Both the position numbers and the translations under genes were made by a program. The notes beneath the pieces were generated by a model, which searched no databases, was not told where the DNA came from, and worked only from the letters and a program-made list of their open reading frames with translations. A DNA stretch of 64,000 bases from Deinococcus psychrotolerans (GTDB taxonomy: Bacteria > Deinococcota > Deinococci > Deinococcales > Deinococcaceae). Numbering within the stretch: the first letter of the stretch is position 1; every line of letters starts with the position of its first letter. The stretch covers positions 124,001-188,000 of the forward strand of contig NZ_CP034183.1 in assembly GCF_003860465.1 (NCBI RefSeq), written 5' to 3'. This document shows, piece by piece, positions 23,746 to 31,347 of the stretch.

Positions 23746-24873
23746 TCATCCCCGGTTACGCGTCATGTAGCCTTCGCCGCGCAGCAACTCGGCCGCCCGG
23801 TCTACGTCGCCAGCTTCTTCGAGGCCCAGCCGAATCGCCCCGCCGTGTTCGCGGATGGCCAGCACCTCGATGTCTTTGATGTTGATGCTGGCCTCGCCCA
23901 GAATGCGGGTGATCGCGCCGATTTGGTTGGGCTTGTCCGGCACCGCCACCACCAAGTCGTATTTGGGCGGCAGTAAGCTGCGCTTGACCACTGGCAAGTT
24001 GTCGCGGGTGCGCTTGCCTTCACTGGCGGCGGCCAGCAATTCTTCCGGGTCGTCTAACGTTTCGGCCAAATGCGTGAGCTGGCGCAAAAAACTGCTCAGC
24101 GCTTCACGGAGAGCCAGTTTATTTTCCACGACCATGTCGCGGCTCATGCGCGGGTCGCCGCTGGCCACGCGGGTGAGGTCGCGGAAACCCCCTGCGGCCA
24201 GTAAGCTCAGCCGCTCATCGCGGGCGACCATATGCGTCAGCGCCAAGCTGGCCAGATACGGCAAATGCGAGACGGTGGCCACCAAGCTGTCGTGGGCGTC
24301 CGGCGGCATCACCAAAGGAGCCGCGCCGAGTTGCTCGACGAGGCGGCGCATTCTCGACAAAGCGGTCAGCGGGGTGCGCTCGGTGGGCGTCAGCACCCAC
24401 ACGGCATTTTCCAGGAGCGCCGCCGAAGCGTTGGACACCCCGCCGCGCTCCGAGCCGGTCATCGGGTGCCCCGGCACGAAGTTGCGCACACTGAGCGCTT
24501 CAAACGCGGCGGCGATGCTCGTTTTGACGCTGCCCACATCGGTGATCAGGGCGCTGGGTGACAGGTACGGCGCGAGAGCCTGAGCGAGCGGAGAGAGCGC
24601 TTTGACTGGCACGGCCAGCACCACCAAGTCGGCGGCCCTCAGCCACTCGCCCACCGAAGTCCGCGCTTCGTCGATCACGCCCAGAGCCAGCGCTTCTTCA
24701 AGCGCGGCGGCGCTGGCATCGAGTCCGATGATGTGGCGTGTCAGCAGCCGCTCGCGCAGGCCCAGCGCCACGCTGCCGCCGATCAGGCCCACGCCCGCCA
24801 CCACCACCGTTCCAAAGAGTTCGGATGGCTGGGCCTTACCCTGATTGTTCACCGGAGTGTTTGCGGCGCGCAT
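23746..24873 (-). CDS. tyrA: Prephenate dehydrogenase with C-terminal ACT domain
   Basis: 375 residues. The NAD-binding motif is VVVAGVGLIGGSVALGLRER (from residue 24). It is followed by LVVLAVPVKAL, ITDVGSVKTSIAAAF, FVPGHPMTGSERGGVSNAS and DAHDSLVATVSHLPY, all TyrA catalytic-core signatures, with the active His residues in HPMTG and SHLPY. The C-terminal 75 residues form an ACT domain (YDLVVAVPDKPNQIGAITRILGEASINI), which normally binds tyrosine for feedback control. It converts prephenate to hydroxyphenylpyruvate. The first 20 residues are not conserved, so a later start is possible. Confidence 0.94.
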   Translation of the reverse strand: MRAANTPVNNQGKAQPSELFGTVVVAGVGLIGGSVALGLRERLLTRHIIGLDASAAALEEALALGVIDEARTSVGEWLRAADLVVLAVPVKALSPLAQALAPYLSPSALITDVGSVKTSIAAAFEALSVRNFVPGHPMTGSERGGVSNASAALLENAVWVLTPTERTPLTALSRMRRLVEQLGAAPLVMPPDAHDSLVATVSHLPYLASLALTHMVARDERLSLLAAGGFRDLTRVASGDPRMSRDMVVENKLALREALSSFLRQLTHLAETLDDPEELLAAASEGKRTRDNLPVVKRSLLPPKYDLVVAVPDKPNQIGAITRILGEASINIKDIEVLAIREHGGAIRLGLEEAGDVDRAAELLRGEGYMTRNRG

Positions 24874-24928
24874 GCACCGAGCAGGCTAGCACGGCTGGCG
24901 TTGAGCGAGTCTGGCTAAGTACGCCAAT

Positions 24929-24946
24929 GTTTATCTTTAGATAAAC
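24929..24946. promoter_or_regulatory. 18-bp palindrome upstream of tyrA
   Basis: GTTTATCT-TT-AGATAAAC is a perfect inverted repeat with 8-bp arms, 56 bp upstream of the tyrA start. It is AT-rich in a GC-rich genome. It is a good candidate operator. Confidence 0.5.
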
Positions 24947-25075
24947 CGAGCGGAGCGGGCAGGCCCAATAGGTGCCGCTTTGCCCAAGACGCGAGAGATG
25001 GGAAAAGTACGGCTAGATGGGAGTGGAGGGATGGAGCGCTCTTCGCGGAATCCCGAAACGGTAATCTTGCTGTAC

Positions 25076-25708
25076 TTAGAGTTTGGCGAGGAGCGTCTCC
25101 AATTCCGAGCGCATTTTGTGGTGGATGGGAGCGCTCAGCAGCCGCTCCATCTGCGGGCGGGTCGGCGCTTTGGCATAAAAAAACTCAAAGGTGTCCAGCA
25201 CGCTCGGCGCGTCTCCGGCCAGCTGGCGCTCCAGCGTCACCGCGTCACCCGCCGAAACTGCGCCTTCTTCCAGCACGCGGGCATAAAACCCGGGGCGGCG
25301 CACCCGCCGGAAGGTTTTGACGAACTTGGGGTCATCCATGCGGGCGGCCAGCGTGCCGCAGGGAATTCGCGCCGAGGTAATTTCCAGCAGCGCCGCGCCG
25401 ACCCTTAGCTGCGTGCCGATCGGCAGGGAAGCCGATTCGAGTTCCGAGATCAGCAGGTTTTCGCCGAAGGTGCCAGCCGCCAATTCGGTGCCGAGCAGCG
25501 CCGCCCAGTGCTCATAATCCGGTTGGGTATAGACATACACCGCTTGGTCGGGGCCGCCGTGATGCTTGGTGTCTTGAATATGGTCGCCCGCCAAGCCCAA
25601 ACGCCCGATGTGTACCGGCTGCGCGGTGGGGCGCTTGAAAATGCCACTTTGGCCGTCTTTGGCGGCAATAGGTTCGGGCTGGCCGATGTTGACGCTCAGG
25701 AGCTGCAT
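25076..25708 (-). CDS. MOSC-domain protein (YiiM-like)
   Basis: 210 residues. The beta-barrel MOSC domain covers about residues 20-160, with LGLAGDHIQDTKHHGGPDQAVYVYTQPDY, TFGENLLI and LEITSARIPCGTLAARM; the last block holds the conserved Cys that takes sulfur or molybdenum cofactor. The C-terminal region (PTRPQMERLL) is the 3-alpha domain seen in YiiM, which reduces hydroxylated purine analogues with molybdenum cofactor. A leaderless-type -10 precedes it. The physiological substrate is unknown. Confidence 0.85.
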   Translation of the reverse strand: MQLLSVNIGQPEPIAAKDGQSGIFKRPTAQPVHIGRLGLAGDHIQDTKHHGGPDQAVYVYTQPDYEHWAALLGTELAAGTFGENLLISELESASLPIGTQLRVGAALLEITSARIPCGTLAARMDDPKFVKTFRRVRRPGFYARVLEEGAVSAGDAVTLERQLAGDAPSVLDTFEFFYAKAPTRPQMERLLSAPIHHKMRSELETLLAKL

Positions 25709-25714
25709 GAAGCC

Positions 25715-25720
25715 ATTCTA
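25715..25720 (-). promoter_or_regulatory. Predicted -10 (TAGAAT) of the MOSC gene
   Basis: TAGAAT, 6 nt (GGCTTC), then ATG at 25708. Confidence 0.55.
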
Positions 25721-25896
25721 GTCCCTCCACCAGTTTGAGAAGCGCCCGGGTTGCTTTGTAGGCAGGGCAATTGAGGTAAAGCCTGAGCAGCCGAAAGGGG
25801 GTGATGGCCGACTTCGTGGGGAGCTGATCCGCTTTGGATTGGCGGACTGGACTGGCACTTGCTTGTACAGAAAGGGAAGTGGCGACCGAGCGACCC

Positions 25897-25928
25897 AATG
25901 GGGGTATAACCCTGTCTGAATGGGGGTA
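25897..25928. repeat. Two AATGGGGGTA repeats 22 bp apart
   Basis: Identical decamers start at 25897 and 25919, placing them on the same face of the helix. They lie 40-80 bp upstream of the -10 of the gene at 25981, which is where an activator would bind. Confidence 0.4.
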
Positions 25929-25967
25929 ATAAGCCAACTTGCAAGTAATTTGTGAGAATCACTACGC

Positions 25968-25973
25968 TACGTT
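25968..25973 (+). promoter_or_regulatory. Predicted -10 (TACGTT) for the gene at 25981
   Basis: TACGTT, 7 nt, then ATG. It supports the ATG at 25981 over the one at 25939. Confidence 0.45.
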
Positions 25974-25980
25974 CAAAGCT

Positions 25981-26595
25981 ATGACCGCCTTCTTACTGAT
26001 TCTGACCGCCGCTGTGTTGACTGGGCTGCTGCTGTGGCTTAGGCAGAGTGTGGGGCTGAGATGGGCAGGCGCAGAGGGCGCAGAAGCGGCAAACGGCGCT
26101 GACCCAGAAGAGTTGGAATTGCCGCCGCAGTTTCGGCTGCATTCCGGCTTCGATTCATCTTTTTCGCCGGACGACGCCTTGCCGATCAAAACCCGTCAGC
26201 ATTTGTTTGGGACGGGCGAAAGCAATCTCTACGCCGAGCTGCTGGCCACTTTGGCGGGCAGCTCGTACAAAGTCTTCCCGAATATTCGTCTGGGCCAGGT
26301 CTTTCAGGAAATCGGTGAATCTTCATCGCCGACCCTCAGCATTCTGCGTGACCAGACGGTGGGGTTTTTGGTGGTCGAAACGCCGGAATTCCGCCCTGTT
26401 CTGGGCCTGATGCTGGTGGGGCGAGCTTACGGCGCTGAGGTGCCGCCCCGCAGCTCACTGCCTGCCGCGAACACCAAACTGGTGACGCTGGCTTTTCGCA
26501 GCGCCCGCTTGCCACTGCTGCACATCGATGCCAAACGCAACATTGACGCCGAGGAGTTGTCCACCTTGGTTATGCCGCACCTGATGCGGATGTAG
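25981..26595 (+). CDS. Membrane-anchored DUF2726-like protein
   Basis: 204 residues. One N-terminal membrane segment (FLLILTAAVLTGLLLWL) is followed by an acidic linker. A soluble domain begins at about residue 75: ESNLYAELLATLAGSSYKVFPNIRLGQVF, then ILRDQTVGFLVVETPEFRPVLGLML. This order resembles DUF2726, a nuclease-like fold (restriction-endonuclease type) often anchored by one helix. The usual downstream Asp/Glu-x-Lys residues are not obvious, so it may be inactive. Function unknown. Confidence 0.6.
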   Translation: MTAFLLILTAAVLTGLLLWLRQSVGLRWAGAEGAEAANGADPEELELPPQFRLHSGFDSSFSPDDALPIKTRQHLFGTGESNLYAELLATLAGSSYKVFPNIRLGQVFQEIGESSSPTLSILRDQTVGFLVVETPEFRPVLGLMLVGRAYGAEVPPRSSLPAANTKLVTLAFRSARLPLLHIDAKRNIDAEELSTLVMPHLMRM

Positions 26596-26618
26596 GCCTT
26601 GCTCAATGCTGCCAGCCG

Positions 26619-26729
26619 CTACTTGAAAACGCCCGCCCACAGCAGCAGCAGGTACAGCACCAGTGGAATAGCGATCACGCCCGCGATCAATTTGAAGAGC
26701 CGCCACCAGTAATCCCAAAAATCGCGCAT
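26619..26729 (-). CDS. 36-residue single-span membrane protein
   Basis: A very small gene: ATG at 26729, 36 codons, TAG at 26619. The protein starts [14 protein letters not shown], rich in Trp and basic residues, and continues as one hydrophobic helix of about 20 residues ending WAGVFK. A leaderless-type -10 (TAGGCT) stands 6 nt before the ATG. Third codon positions are mostly G or C, as in neighbouring genes. It is convergent with the DUF2726-like gene. Function unknown; small Trp-rich membrane proteins often modify larger membrane complexes. Confidence 0.6.
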   Translation of the reverse strand: MRDFWDYWWRLFKLIAGVIAIPLVLYLLLLWAGVFK

Positions 26730-26735
26730 GGGATT

Positions 26736-26741
26736 AGCCTA
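26736..26741 (-). promoter_or_regulatory. Predicted -10 (TAGGCT) of the 36-residue gene
   Basis: TAGGCT, 6 nt (AATCCC), then ATG at 26729. Confidence 0.5.
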
Positions 26742-26863
26742 ACAAACCCTTTGCGCGAGCTTTGGATGCAGGCCAACGGAAAACCGTTTTTTCAGTAAGC
26801 TCAGCGCTGAATTCATCAAAGCGCCGCCGCTTTGACATTCTGTTCATGCTTGTGTGTTTTTAG

Positions 26864-26897
26864 CGCTGCCGTGCCGTTGACGCTACCGTGCCGTTAA
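26864..26897. repeat. Tandem 17-bp repeat upstream of pgm
   Basis: CGCTGCCGTGCCGTTGA is followed directly by CGCTACCGTGCCGTTAA, two differences in 17. The pair lies 40-73 bp before the pgm ATG, downstream of a TTGACA (26832-26837). It may be a binding site or part of the leader. Confidence 0.55.
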
Positions 26898-26936
26898 ACT
26901 GAGTCAGATCAACCTTTGACTCACGGAGGCACCACC

Positions 26937-28589
26937 ATGGCCATTTCAGAACTCGCGGGCAAAGTCGCGCCGCAACGCATCCTGACCAATATTCCCTTGC
27001 TGCTGACCAACTACTACGAAGTGACGCCCGACGTCAGCGACCCCGCGCAGCAAGTCGCCTTTGGCACCAGCGGGCACCGGGGCAGCAGCTTAGACGGCTC
27101 GTTTACCGAGGCCCATATTTTGGCGGTGTCGCAGGCGGTGGCCGAGTACCGCGCAGCGGCGGGCATTCACGGGCCGCTGTTTATTGGGGCCGACACCCAC
27201 GCCCTGAGCGAACCGGCGCTGGCTTCGGCCCTGCGGGTACTCGTCGCCAACGGAGTAGACGTTCGGCGCAGCAAGGGCGGAGCTTTCACCCCCACGCCGC
27301 TGATCAGCCACGCCATTTTGAGTTACAACTCCGGCGCAGACGGCGAAAACCACATCGGCAAGGCCGACGGCATCGTGATCACGCCGAGCCACAACCCCCC
27401 CCAAGACGGCGGCTTCAAGTACAACCCGCCCAGCGGCGGCCCAGCCGATACCGACGTGACCAAGGGCGTGCAAGACCGGGCCAATGCGCTGCTCAGGGGC
27501 GGCAACAAAGAGGTCAAGACCGTCAGTTATGCCGAAGCGCTCGAAGCCGCCGCCGAGTTTGATTTCATCACGCCTTATGTGGAAGGGCTGCCGGAAATCA
27601 TTGACTTGGACGCCATACGTGAAGCGGGTGTCAACATCGGCGTCGATCCGCTGGGCGGCAGCAGCTTGCCGGTTTGGGAAGCCATACAAAAGCGCTGGAA
27701 TCTCAAGCTCACCATCGTTAATGAAAAAGTAGACCCGGCCTTTTCGTTTATGACCGTAGACAAAGACGGCAAAATCAGAATGGACTGCTCCAGTCCGTAT
27801 GCCATGGCCTCGCTGCTCTCACTCAAAGATGACTTTGACGTGGCGATTGGCAACGATCCCGACGCCGACCGGCACGGCATTGTCACACCGGACGGTTTGA
27901 TGAATCCCAATCATTATTTGGCCGTCGCCATCAACTATCTGTTTGCCAACCGTCCTGGCTGGCCCCAGACGGCGGGCGTCGGCAAGACGTTGGTGTCCAG
28001 CAGCTTGATCGACAAAGTGGCCGCCGATCTGGGGCGCAAACTGGTGGAAGTGCCGGTCGGCTTCAAGTATTTCGTGGAAGGCCTGCTGACCGGCACCCTC
28101 GGCTTCGGCGGTGAAGAATCGGCGGGCGCGAGCTTCCTCAAGATGGACGGACGGCCCTGGAGTACTGACAAAGACGGCCTGATCATGGGCCTGCTGGCTG
28201 CCGAGATCACCGCCAAAACCGGCAAGACGCCTTCGCAGCATTTTGCCGACCTGAGCGCCAAATTCGGCAGCAGTGCTTACAGCCGCGCTGACGCGCCGGC
28301 CAGCGCCGAGGCCAAGAAGATCCTGAGCAATCTCAGTCCCGAACAAGTCAGCGCCACCACGCTGGCCGGCGACCCCATCACGGCCAAGCTGACCCGCGCT
28401 CCGGGCAACAACGAGAAGATTGGCGGGTTGAAAGTCACCACCGAATTTGCTTGGTTCGCAGCGCGGCCCAGCGGCACCGAGGACATTTACAAAATCTACG
28501 CCGAGAGCTGGAAAGGTGAGGCGCACCTGGGAGAAGTCATGCGCGAAGCCGAGCAGGTGGTCAACACCGCTCTGGGAGCCGGAAAGTGA
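26937..28589 (+). CDS. pgm: Phosphoglucomutase (alpha-D-glucose-specific)
   Basis: 550 residues from the ATG at 26937, with GGAGG 9 nt upstream. It interconverts glucose 1-phosphate and glucose 6-phosphate. Motifs in order: [15 protein letters not shown], the phosphoserine loop [18 protein letters not shown], the Mg-binding [10 protein letters not shown], the sugar loop [11 protein letters not shown], and the phosphate loop [15 protein letters not shown]. Length matches the E. coli Pgm type (546) rather than PgmB or PgcA. The following gene overlaps its stop by 4 bp. The role is glycogen, trehalose and cell-surface sugar metabolism. Confidence 0.96.
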   Translation: MAISELAGKVAPQRILTNIPLLLTNYYEVTPDVSDPAQQVAFGTSGHRGSSLDGSFTEAHILAVSQAVAEYRAAAGIHGPLFIGADTHALSEPALASALRVLVANGVDVRRSKGGAFTPTPLISHAILSYNSGADGENHIGKADGIVITPSHNPPQDGGFKYNPPSGGPADTDVTKGVQDRANALLRGGNKEVKTVSYAEALEAAAEFDFITPYVEGLPEIIDLDAIREAGVNIGVDPLGGSSLPVWEAIQKRWNLKLTIVNEKVDPAFSFMTVDKDGKIRMDCSSPYAMASLLSLKDDFDVAIGNDPDADRHGIVTPDGLMNPNHYLAVAINYLFANRPGWPQTAGVGKTLVSSSLIDKVAADLGRKLVEVPVGFKYFVEGLLTGTLGFGGEESAGASFLKMDGRPWSTDKDGLIMGLLAAEITAKTGKTPSQHFADLSAKFGSSAYSRADAPASAEAKKILSNLSPEQVSATTLAGDPITAKLTRAPGNNEKIGGLKVTTEFAWFAARPSGTEDIYKIYAESWKGEAHLGEVMREAEQVVNTALGAGK

Positions 28590-29035
28590 CCGATATTGCG
28601 CAACACACGGTGATTACCAGAGAGGAAATCAGCGGCGTGGAGTTCGATTGGTTTGCCTGCGACGGAGCCGGACACGTCGCGCAGTTTTTGGCGGCGGGTG
28701 ACGATACCGTGCCGCAGGCGGCGTTGGCCAGTGAGGAACTGCTCGAAGCCCTGCACGTCTACATCGACACCTTGCCAGAGCGCGAAGAAGTCAACGCCCC
28801 GGCAGGCGGCTTCGACGCGCACCTGGCCGGGCCGCAGCAGCGCGGGACATTCGTTTATGACGCGGTGCCGGGGGAGGCGGGTGTCTACCGCTTGGCCGCC
28901 TTGCCGCGCACACCGCTGAAGGTGGCCGAGTTGCCGGAGACATTGCAGGTGTACTTGAGTACCCTCAAGCTGGCCGCCGAGCTGGGCACGCCGACACTCA
29001 AAATCGGGCCGCAGGGTGAAGTCAAGACAGACTGA
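28586..29035 (+). CDS. Hypothetical protein coupled to pgm
   Basis: 149 residues starting at GTG 28586, which overlaps the pgm stop by 4 bp (GTGA), so the two are co-translated. The protein is soluble and acidic, with [25 protein letters not shown] and a Leu-rich stretch [20 protein letters not shown]. No known motif is visible. The tight coupling suggests a function tied to sugar phosphates, but that is inference. Confidence 0.65.
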   Translation: MTDIAQHTVITREEISGVEFDWFACDGAGHVAQFLAAGDDTVPQAALASEELLEALHVYIDTLPEREEVNAPAGGFDAHLAGPQQRGTFVYDAVPGEAGVYRLAALPRTPLKVAELPETLQVYLSTLKLAAELGTPTLKIGPQGEVKTD

Positions 29036-29060
29036 TCCACGTCCACAACGCGAGTTCTAG

Positions 29061-29090
29061 GCCGCCGACACATCAACGGCGGCTTCATTT
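29061..29090 (+). terminator. Probable terminator after the pgm operon
   Basis: GCCGCCG (29061-29067) pairs with CGGCGGC (29077-29083) across a 9-nt loop and is followed by the T-rich TTCATTTATT. It lies 25 bp after the stop codon. Confidence 0.7.
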
Positions 29091-29154
29091 ATTGAGGGTG
29101 TAAGGGCTAGACGGTATTGCATCTCACATTTTTGGGGCGAATACTGACCCTGTA

Positions 29155-29177
29155 CATCATCCACGCGGTTGATGATG
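29155..29177. promoter_or_regulatory. Inverted repeat CATCATC-N9-GATGATG
   Basis: Perfect 7-bp arms lie 36 bp upstream of the exported-protein gene at 29213. It could be an operator or an RNA hairpin in the 5' leader. Confidence 0.35.
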
Positions 29178-29212
29178 GGTTGTCCTCGACTTTTGAGCTC
29201 AAAGGAGTTCGC

Positions 29213-29788
29213 ATGTCCGGTTCTTTCAAAGCAGTGTTTGCGCTCGTGGCCCTCAGTCTGAGTGCTGTGGCCTTTGCCCAGCAGATGAGTCCAGACCAGC
29301 TCAAAGCCGATCAGCAAAAAATGATGGCCCAGTTCTCATGGATGAACGGCGAATGGCGCGGCCCAGCGACCATTTTTCTGCCAGATGGTAAAACCCATGT
29401 CATCACCCAAACTGAGAAGATCGGCCCCACGCAAGATGGAATACTGAAAGTTATGCATGGGCGCGGCTACGAGGCCAACGGCACAGCCAGTTTTGATGCC
29501 TTTGCCGTCCTCGCTTACGATTCCTACGAGAAAACATTTAGCATCACTTCGTTTTCTGGAGGTAATGCGGGTAAGTTTATGTTCAAGCCCACCGCCGACG
29601 GCTACATCTGGGAGATTCCAGAAGGGCCGATAACACTGCGCTACACAGCGGTATTCAAAGATGGGACATGGACAGAAACCGGTGAGAATATCACTAAAGA
29701 TCAGCCCCCCGTTCGCAATTTTCAGATGGTGCTGAAGCGCATTGGCGACACCGATTGGCCCAACGCCAATTTGGTGCCGATGAAGTAG
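29213..29788 (+). CDS. Exported hypothetical protein (DUF1579-like)
   Basis: 191 residues from the ATG at 29213, with AAAGGAG 6 nt upstream. A signal peptide is cleaved near AFAQQ (residue 22). The mature protein has WMNGEWRGPATIFLPDGKTH and FDAFAVLAYDSYEKTFSITSFSGG, followed by WEIPEGPITLRYTAVFKDGTWTE. This lipocalin-like or DUF1579-like beta pattern is common in exported bacterial proteins that bind small ligands. No enzyme motif is visible. Function unknown. Confidence 0.65.
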   Translation: MSGSFKAVFALVALSLSAVAFAQQMSPDQLKADQQKMMAQFSWMNGEWRGPATIFLPDGKTHVITQTEKIGPTQDGILKVMHGRGYEANGTASFDAFAVLAYDSYEKTFSITSFSGGNAGKFMFKPTADGYIWEIPEGPITLRYTAVFKDGTWTETGENITKDQPPVRNFQMVLKRIGDTDWPNANLVPMK

Positions 29789-29815
29789 ACAGCTCAGTGC
29801 TGCTGGACTGCCCGG

Positions 29816-29980
29816 TTACTTGAACCGTTGCGGGCAGGTTTCCGGTACGGGAGAGAAGGCTCCCGTAAGAGGATCGGAAAACCGTCCCTTGCTTTCAATG
29901 ACAGGGCGTGCTTTGACGAACTGGAAGGTCAGCCAGGCAGGCGCACCAATCAGGAAAACCAGAATCAGGAAGTCTGTCAT
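29816..29980 (-). CDS. 54-residue small membrane-associated protein
   Basis: ATG at 29980, 54 codons, TAA at 29816. The protein begins MTDFLILVFLIGAPAWLTFQF, one hydrophobic helix, and then a soluble tail of about 30 residues with GRFSDPLTGAFSPVPETC. GAGG lies next to the ATG, with a stronger GGAGG 12 nt upstream. The frame is convergent with the gene ending at 29788 and separated from dnaJ by a strong hairpin. Function unknown. Confidence 0.5.
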   Translation of the reverse strand: MTDFLILVFLIGAPAWLTFQFVKARPVIESKGRFSDPLTGAFSPVPETCPQRFK

Positions 29981-30016
29981 GCCTCAGCTTACCTCCCTGT
30001 GACGGCCCTTTAACCG

Positions 30017-30056
30017 TCAAGCGCCCGCCTTTCCGAATTGGAAGGCGGGCGCTTGA
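30017..30056. terminator. Strong hairpin after dnaJ
   Basis: TCAAGCGCCCGCCTTTCC pairs with GGAAGGCGGGCGCTTGA over about 17 bp with one bulged T and a 5-nt loop. It lies 11 bp beyond the dnaJ stop (minus strand). There is no T-run on either side, so it may terminate weakly or protect the 3' end of dnaJ mRNA. Confidence 0.55.
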
Positions 30057-30066
30057 TCTGAAAAGC

Positions 30067-31182
30067 TCAATCTCCTCTGAAAATCTTGCCGATCTTATCG
30101 AAAAAGCCGTGCTGCTCTGACACTTCTTCGCCGCTGGCACGGGCGTAACTGGCCAGCGCCTCGCGGGCTTCGGGTGTGAAGGTTTTGGGTACGATCACCT
30201 CGTAGATCACCACCAAGTCCCCGCTGCCGCTGCCCTGCAAACGGGGCATGCCTTGTCCGCGCAGGCGGTGGAGTTCGCCGTGCTGGGTGCCGGGCTTGAC
30301 ATCGACCACTTGCGGGCCGTCGAGGGTGGGCACGGTGATTTGGCCGCCGAGCGCCGCTTTGGGAAAGCTGATCTTGGCCGGAAAAATCAGGTGTTCGGCT
30401 TCGCGCTGAAGGTCGCTGTGCTTGGCCATCTCGATATGCACATACAAGTCGCCTGCGCCTCCCGCTCCCTCGTGTCCCATGCCCGCCACCCGGATACGGT
30501 AGCCCTCGTCGATGCCTTTGGGGAGGGCGACTTTGACGGTTTCGGACTTGAGGGTATGCCCGCGTCCCCGGCAGACCGTACACGGCTCTTCGATGATCTG
30601 GCCCGCGCCCCGGCACGTCTGGCAGGGCTGCTGGGTCATGATGTTGCCGAAAATGGTGCGGGCCTGCGCCTGCACTTGGCCAGCGCCTTTGCAGGCCGGG
30701 CAAGTGCGCGGCGGCTTGCCGCCCGGCTCCGACTTCTGGCCGTGACAATGCTCGCACTCGCTGAGGCGGTCGACTTGCACCGGCACTTCCGCGCCGACGC
30801 GGGCCTGCTCCAGCGTCACGGTGATTTCGGTTTCGATGTCGTCGCCGCGTGCTGGGCCGCGCCGCCCGCGTGCGCTCACCGCGCCGCCGAACAACTGCTC
30901 GAAAATGTCCATCGGATCAAAGCCCGCCGCGCCGCCGAATGGGTCGCCGCCCGGCATACCCGACGCGCTCGGCGCACTGCCGAAGCGGTCGTAGTGGGCA
31001 CGCTTGTCGGGGTCGCTCAGCACGGCGTAGGCTTCGTTGATCTTGGTAAACTGTTCGACTGCTCCGGCTTCTTTGTTGCGGTCGGGGTGAAACTTCAGGG
31101 CCAGTTTGCGGTAAGAGCTTTTGATTTCGTCGCCGCTGGCGCTGCGTGAGACGGCCAGCAGTTCATAGTAATCCACGTTCAT
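30067..31182 (-). CDS. dnaJ: Chaperone protein DnaJ (Hsp40)
   Basis: 371 residues with all DnaJ parts. The J domain (residues 3-68) contains KFHPDRN with the HPD triad that stimulates DnaK. A Gly/Phe-rich linker follows (about 70-100). The zinc-finger region has four CxxCxGxG-type repeats: [24 protein letters not shown] and CTVCRGRG. The C-terminal substrate-binding domains follow to [12 protein letters not shown]. The first repeat ends GQK rather than GxG, a small deviation. dnaK is not nearby. Two ATCTTTGAGGT copies precede the gene, one carrying its ribosome site. Confidence 0.95.
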   Translation of the reverse strand: MNVDYYELLAVSRSASGDEIKSSYRKLALKFHPDRNKEAGAVEQFTKINEAYAVLSDPDKRAHYDRFGSAPSASGMPGGDPFGGAAGFDPMDIFEQLFGGAVSARGRRGPARGDDIETEITVTLEQARVGAEVPVQVDRLSECEHCHGQKSEPGGKPPRTCPACKGAGQVQAQARTIFGNIMTQQPCQTCRGAGQIIEEPCTVCRGRGHTLKSETVKVALPKGIDEGYRIRVAGMGHEGAGGAGDLYVHIEMAKHSDLQREAEHLIFPAKISFPKAALGGQITVPTLDGPQVVDVKPGTQHGELHRLRGQGMPRLQGSGSGDLVVIYEVIVPKTFTPEAREALASYARASGEEVSEQHGFFDKIGKIFRGD

Positions 31183-31347
31183 AGCACCTCAAAGATGTGC
31201 GGAGGCCGGGTCTAGGAAGGCCGCCGCGATACCTCAAAGATTAACATGACGGCACTCAACAAAGGTGATGTGTTGAGCGGAATGACCTTGAGCCGCCCTG
31301 AGTTGCCGGAAGCCTTCAGGGTTGCCCGCAACCTTTAAACTGGGGCC
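31183..31347. promoter_or_regulatory. dnaJ/terD divergent promoter region with TTGAG half-sites
   Basis: ACCTCAAAGAT occurs at 31186-31196 and 31231-31241. An inverted repeat CTCAACA (31255) and TGTTGAG (31271) follows, then CCTTGAG at about 31286. These resemble pieces of the HspR-type element (CTTGAGT...ACTCAAG) and of the palindrome before the HspR-like gene in this window, but no full site is present. Confidence 0.35.
31336..31341 (+). promoter_or_regulatory. Predicted -10 (TAAACT) for the TerD gene
   Basis: TAAACT, 6 nt (GGGGCC), then ATG at 31348. Confidence 0.55.
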
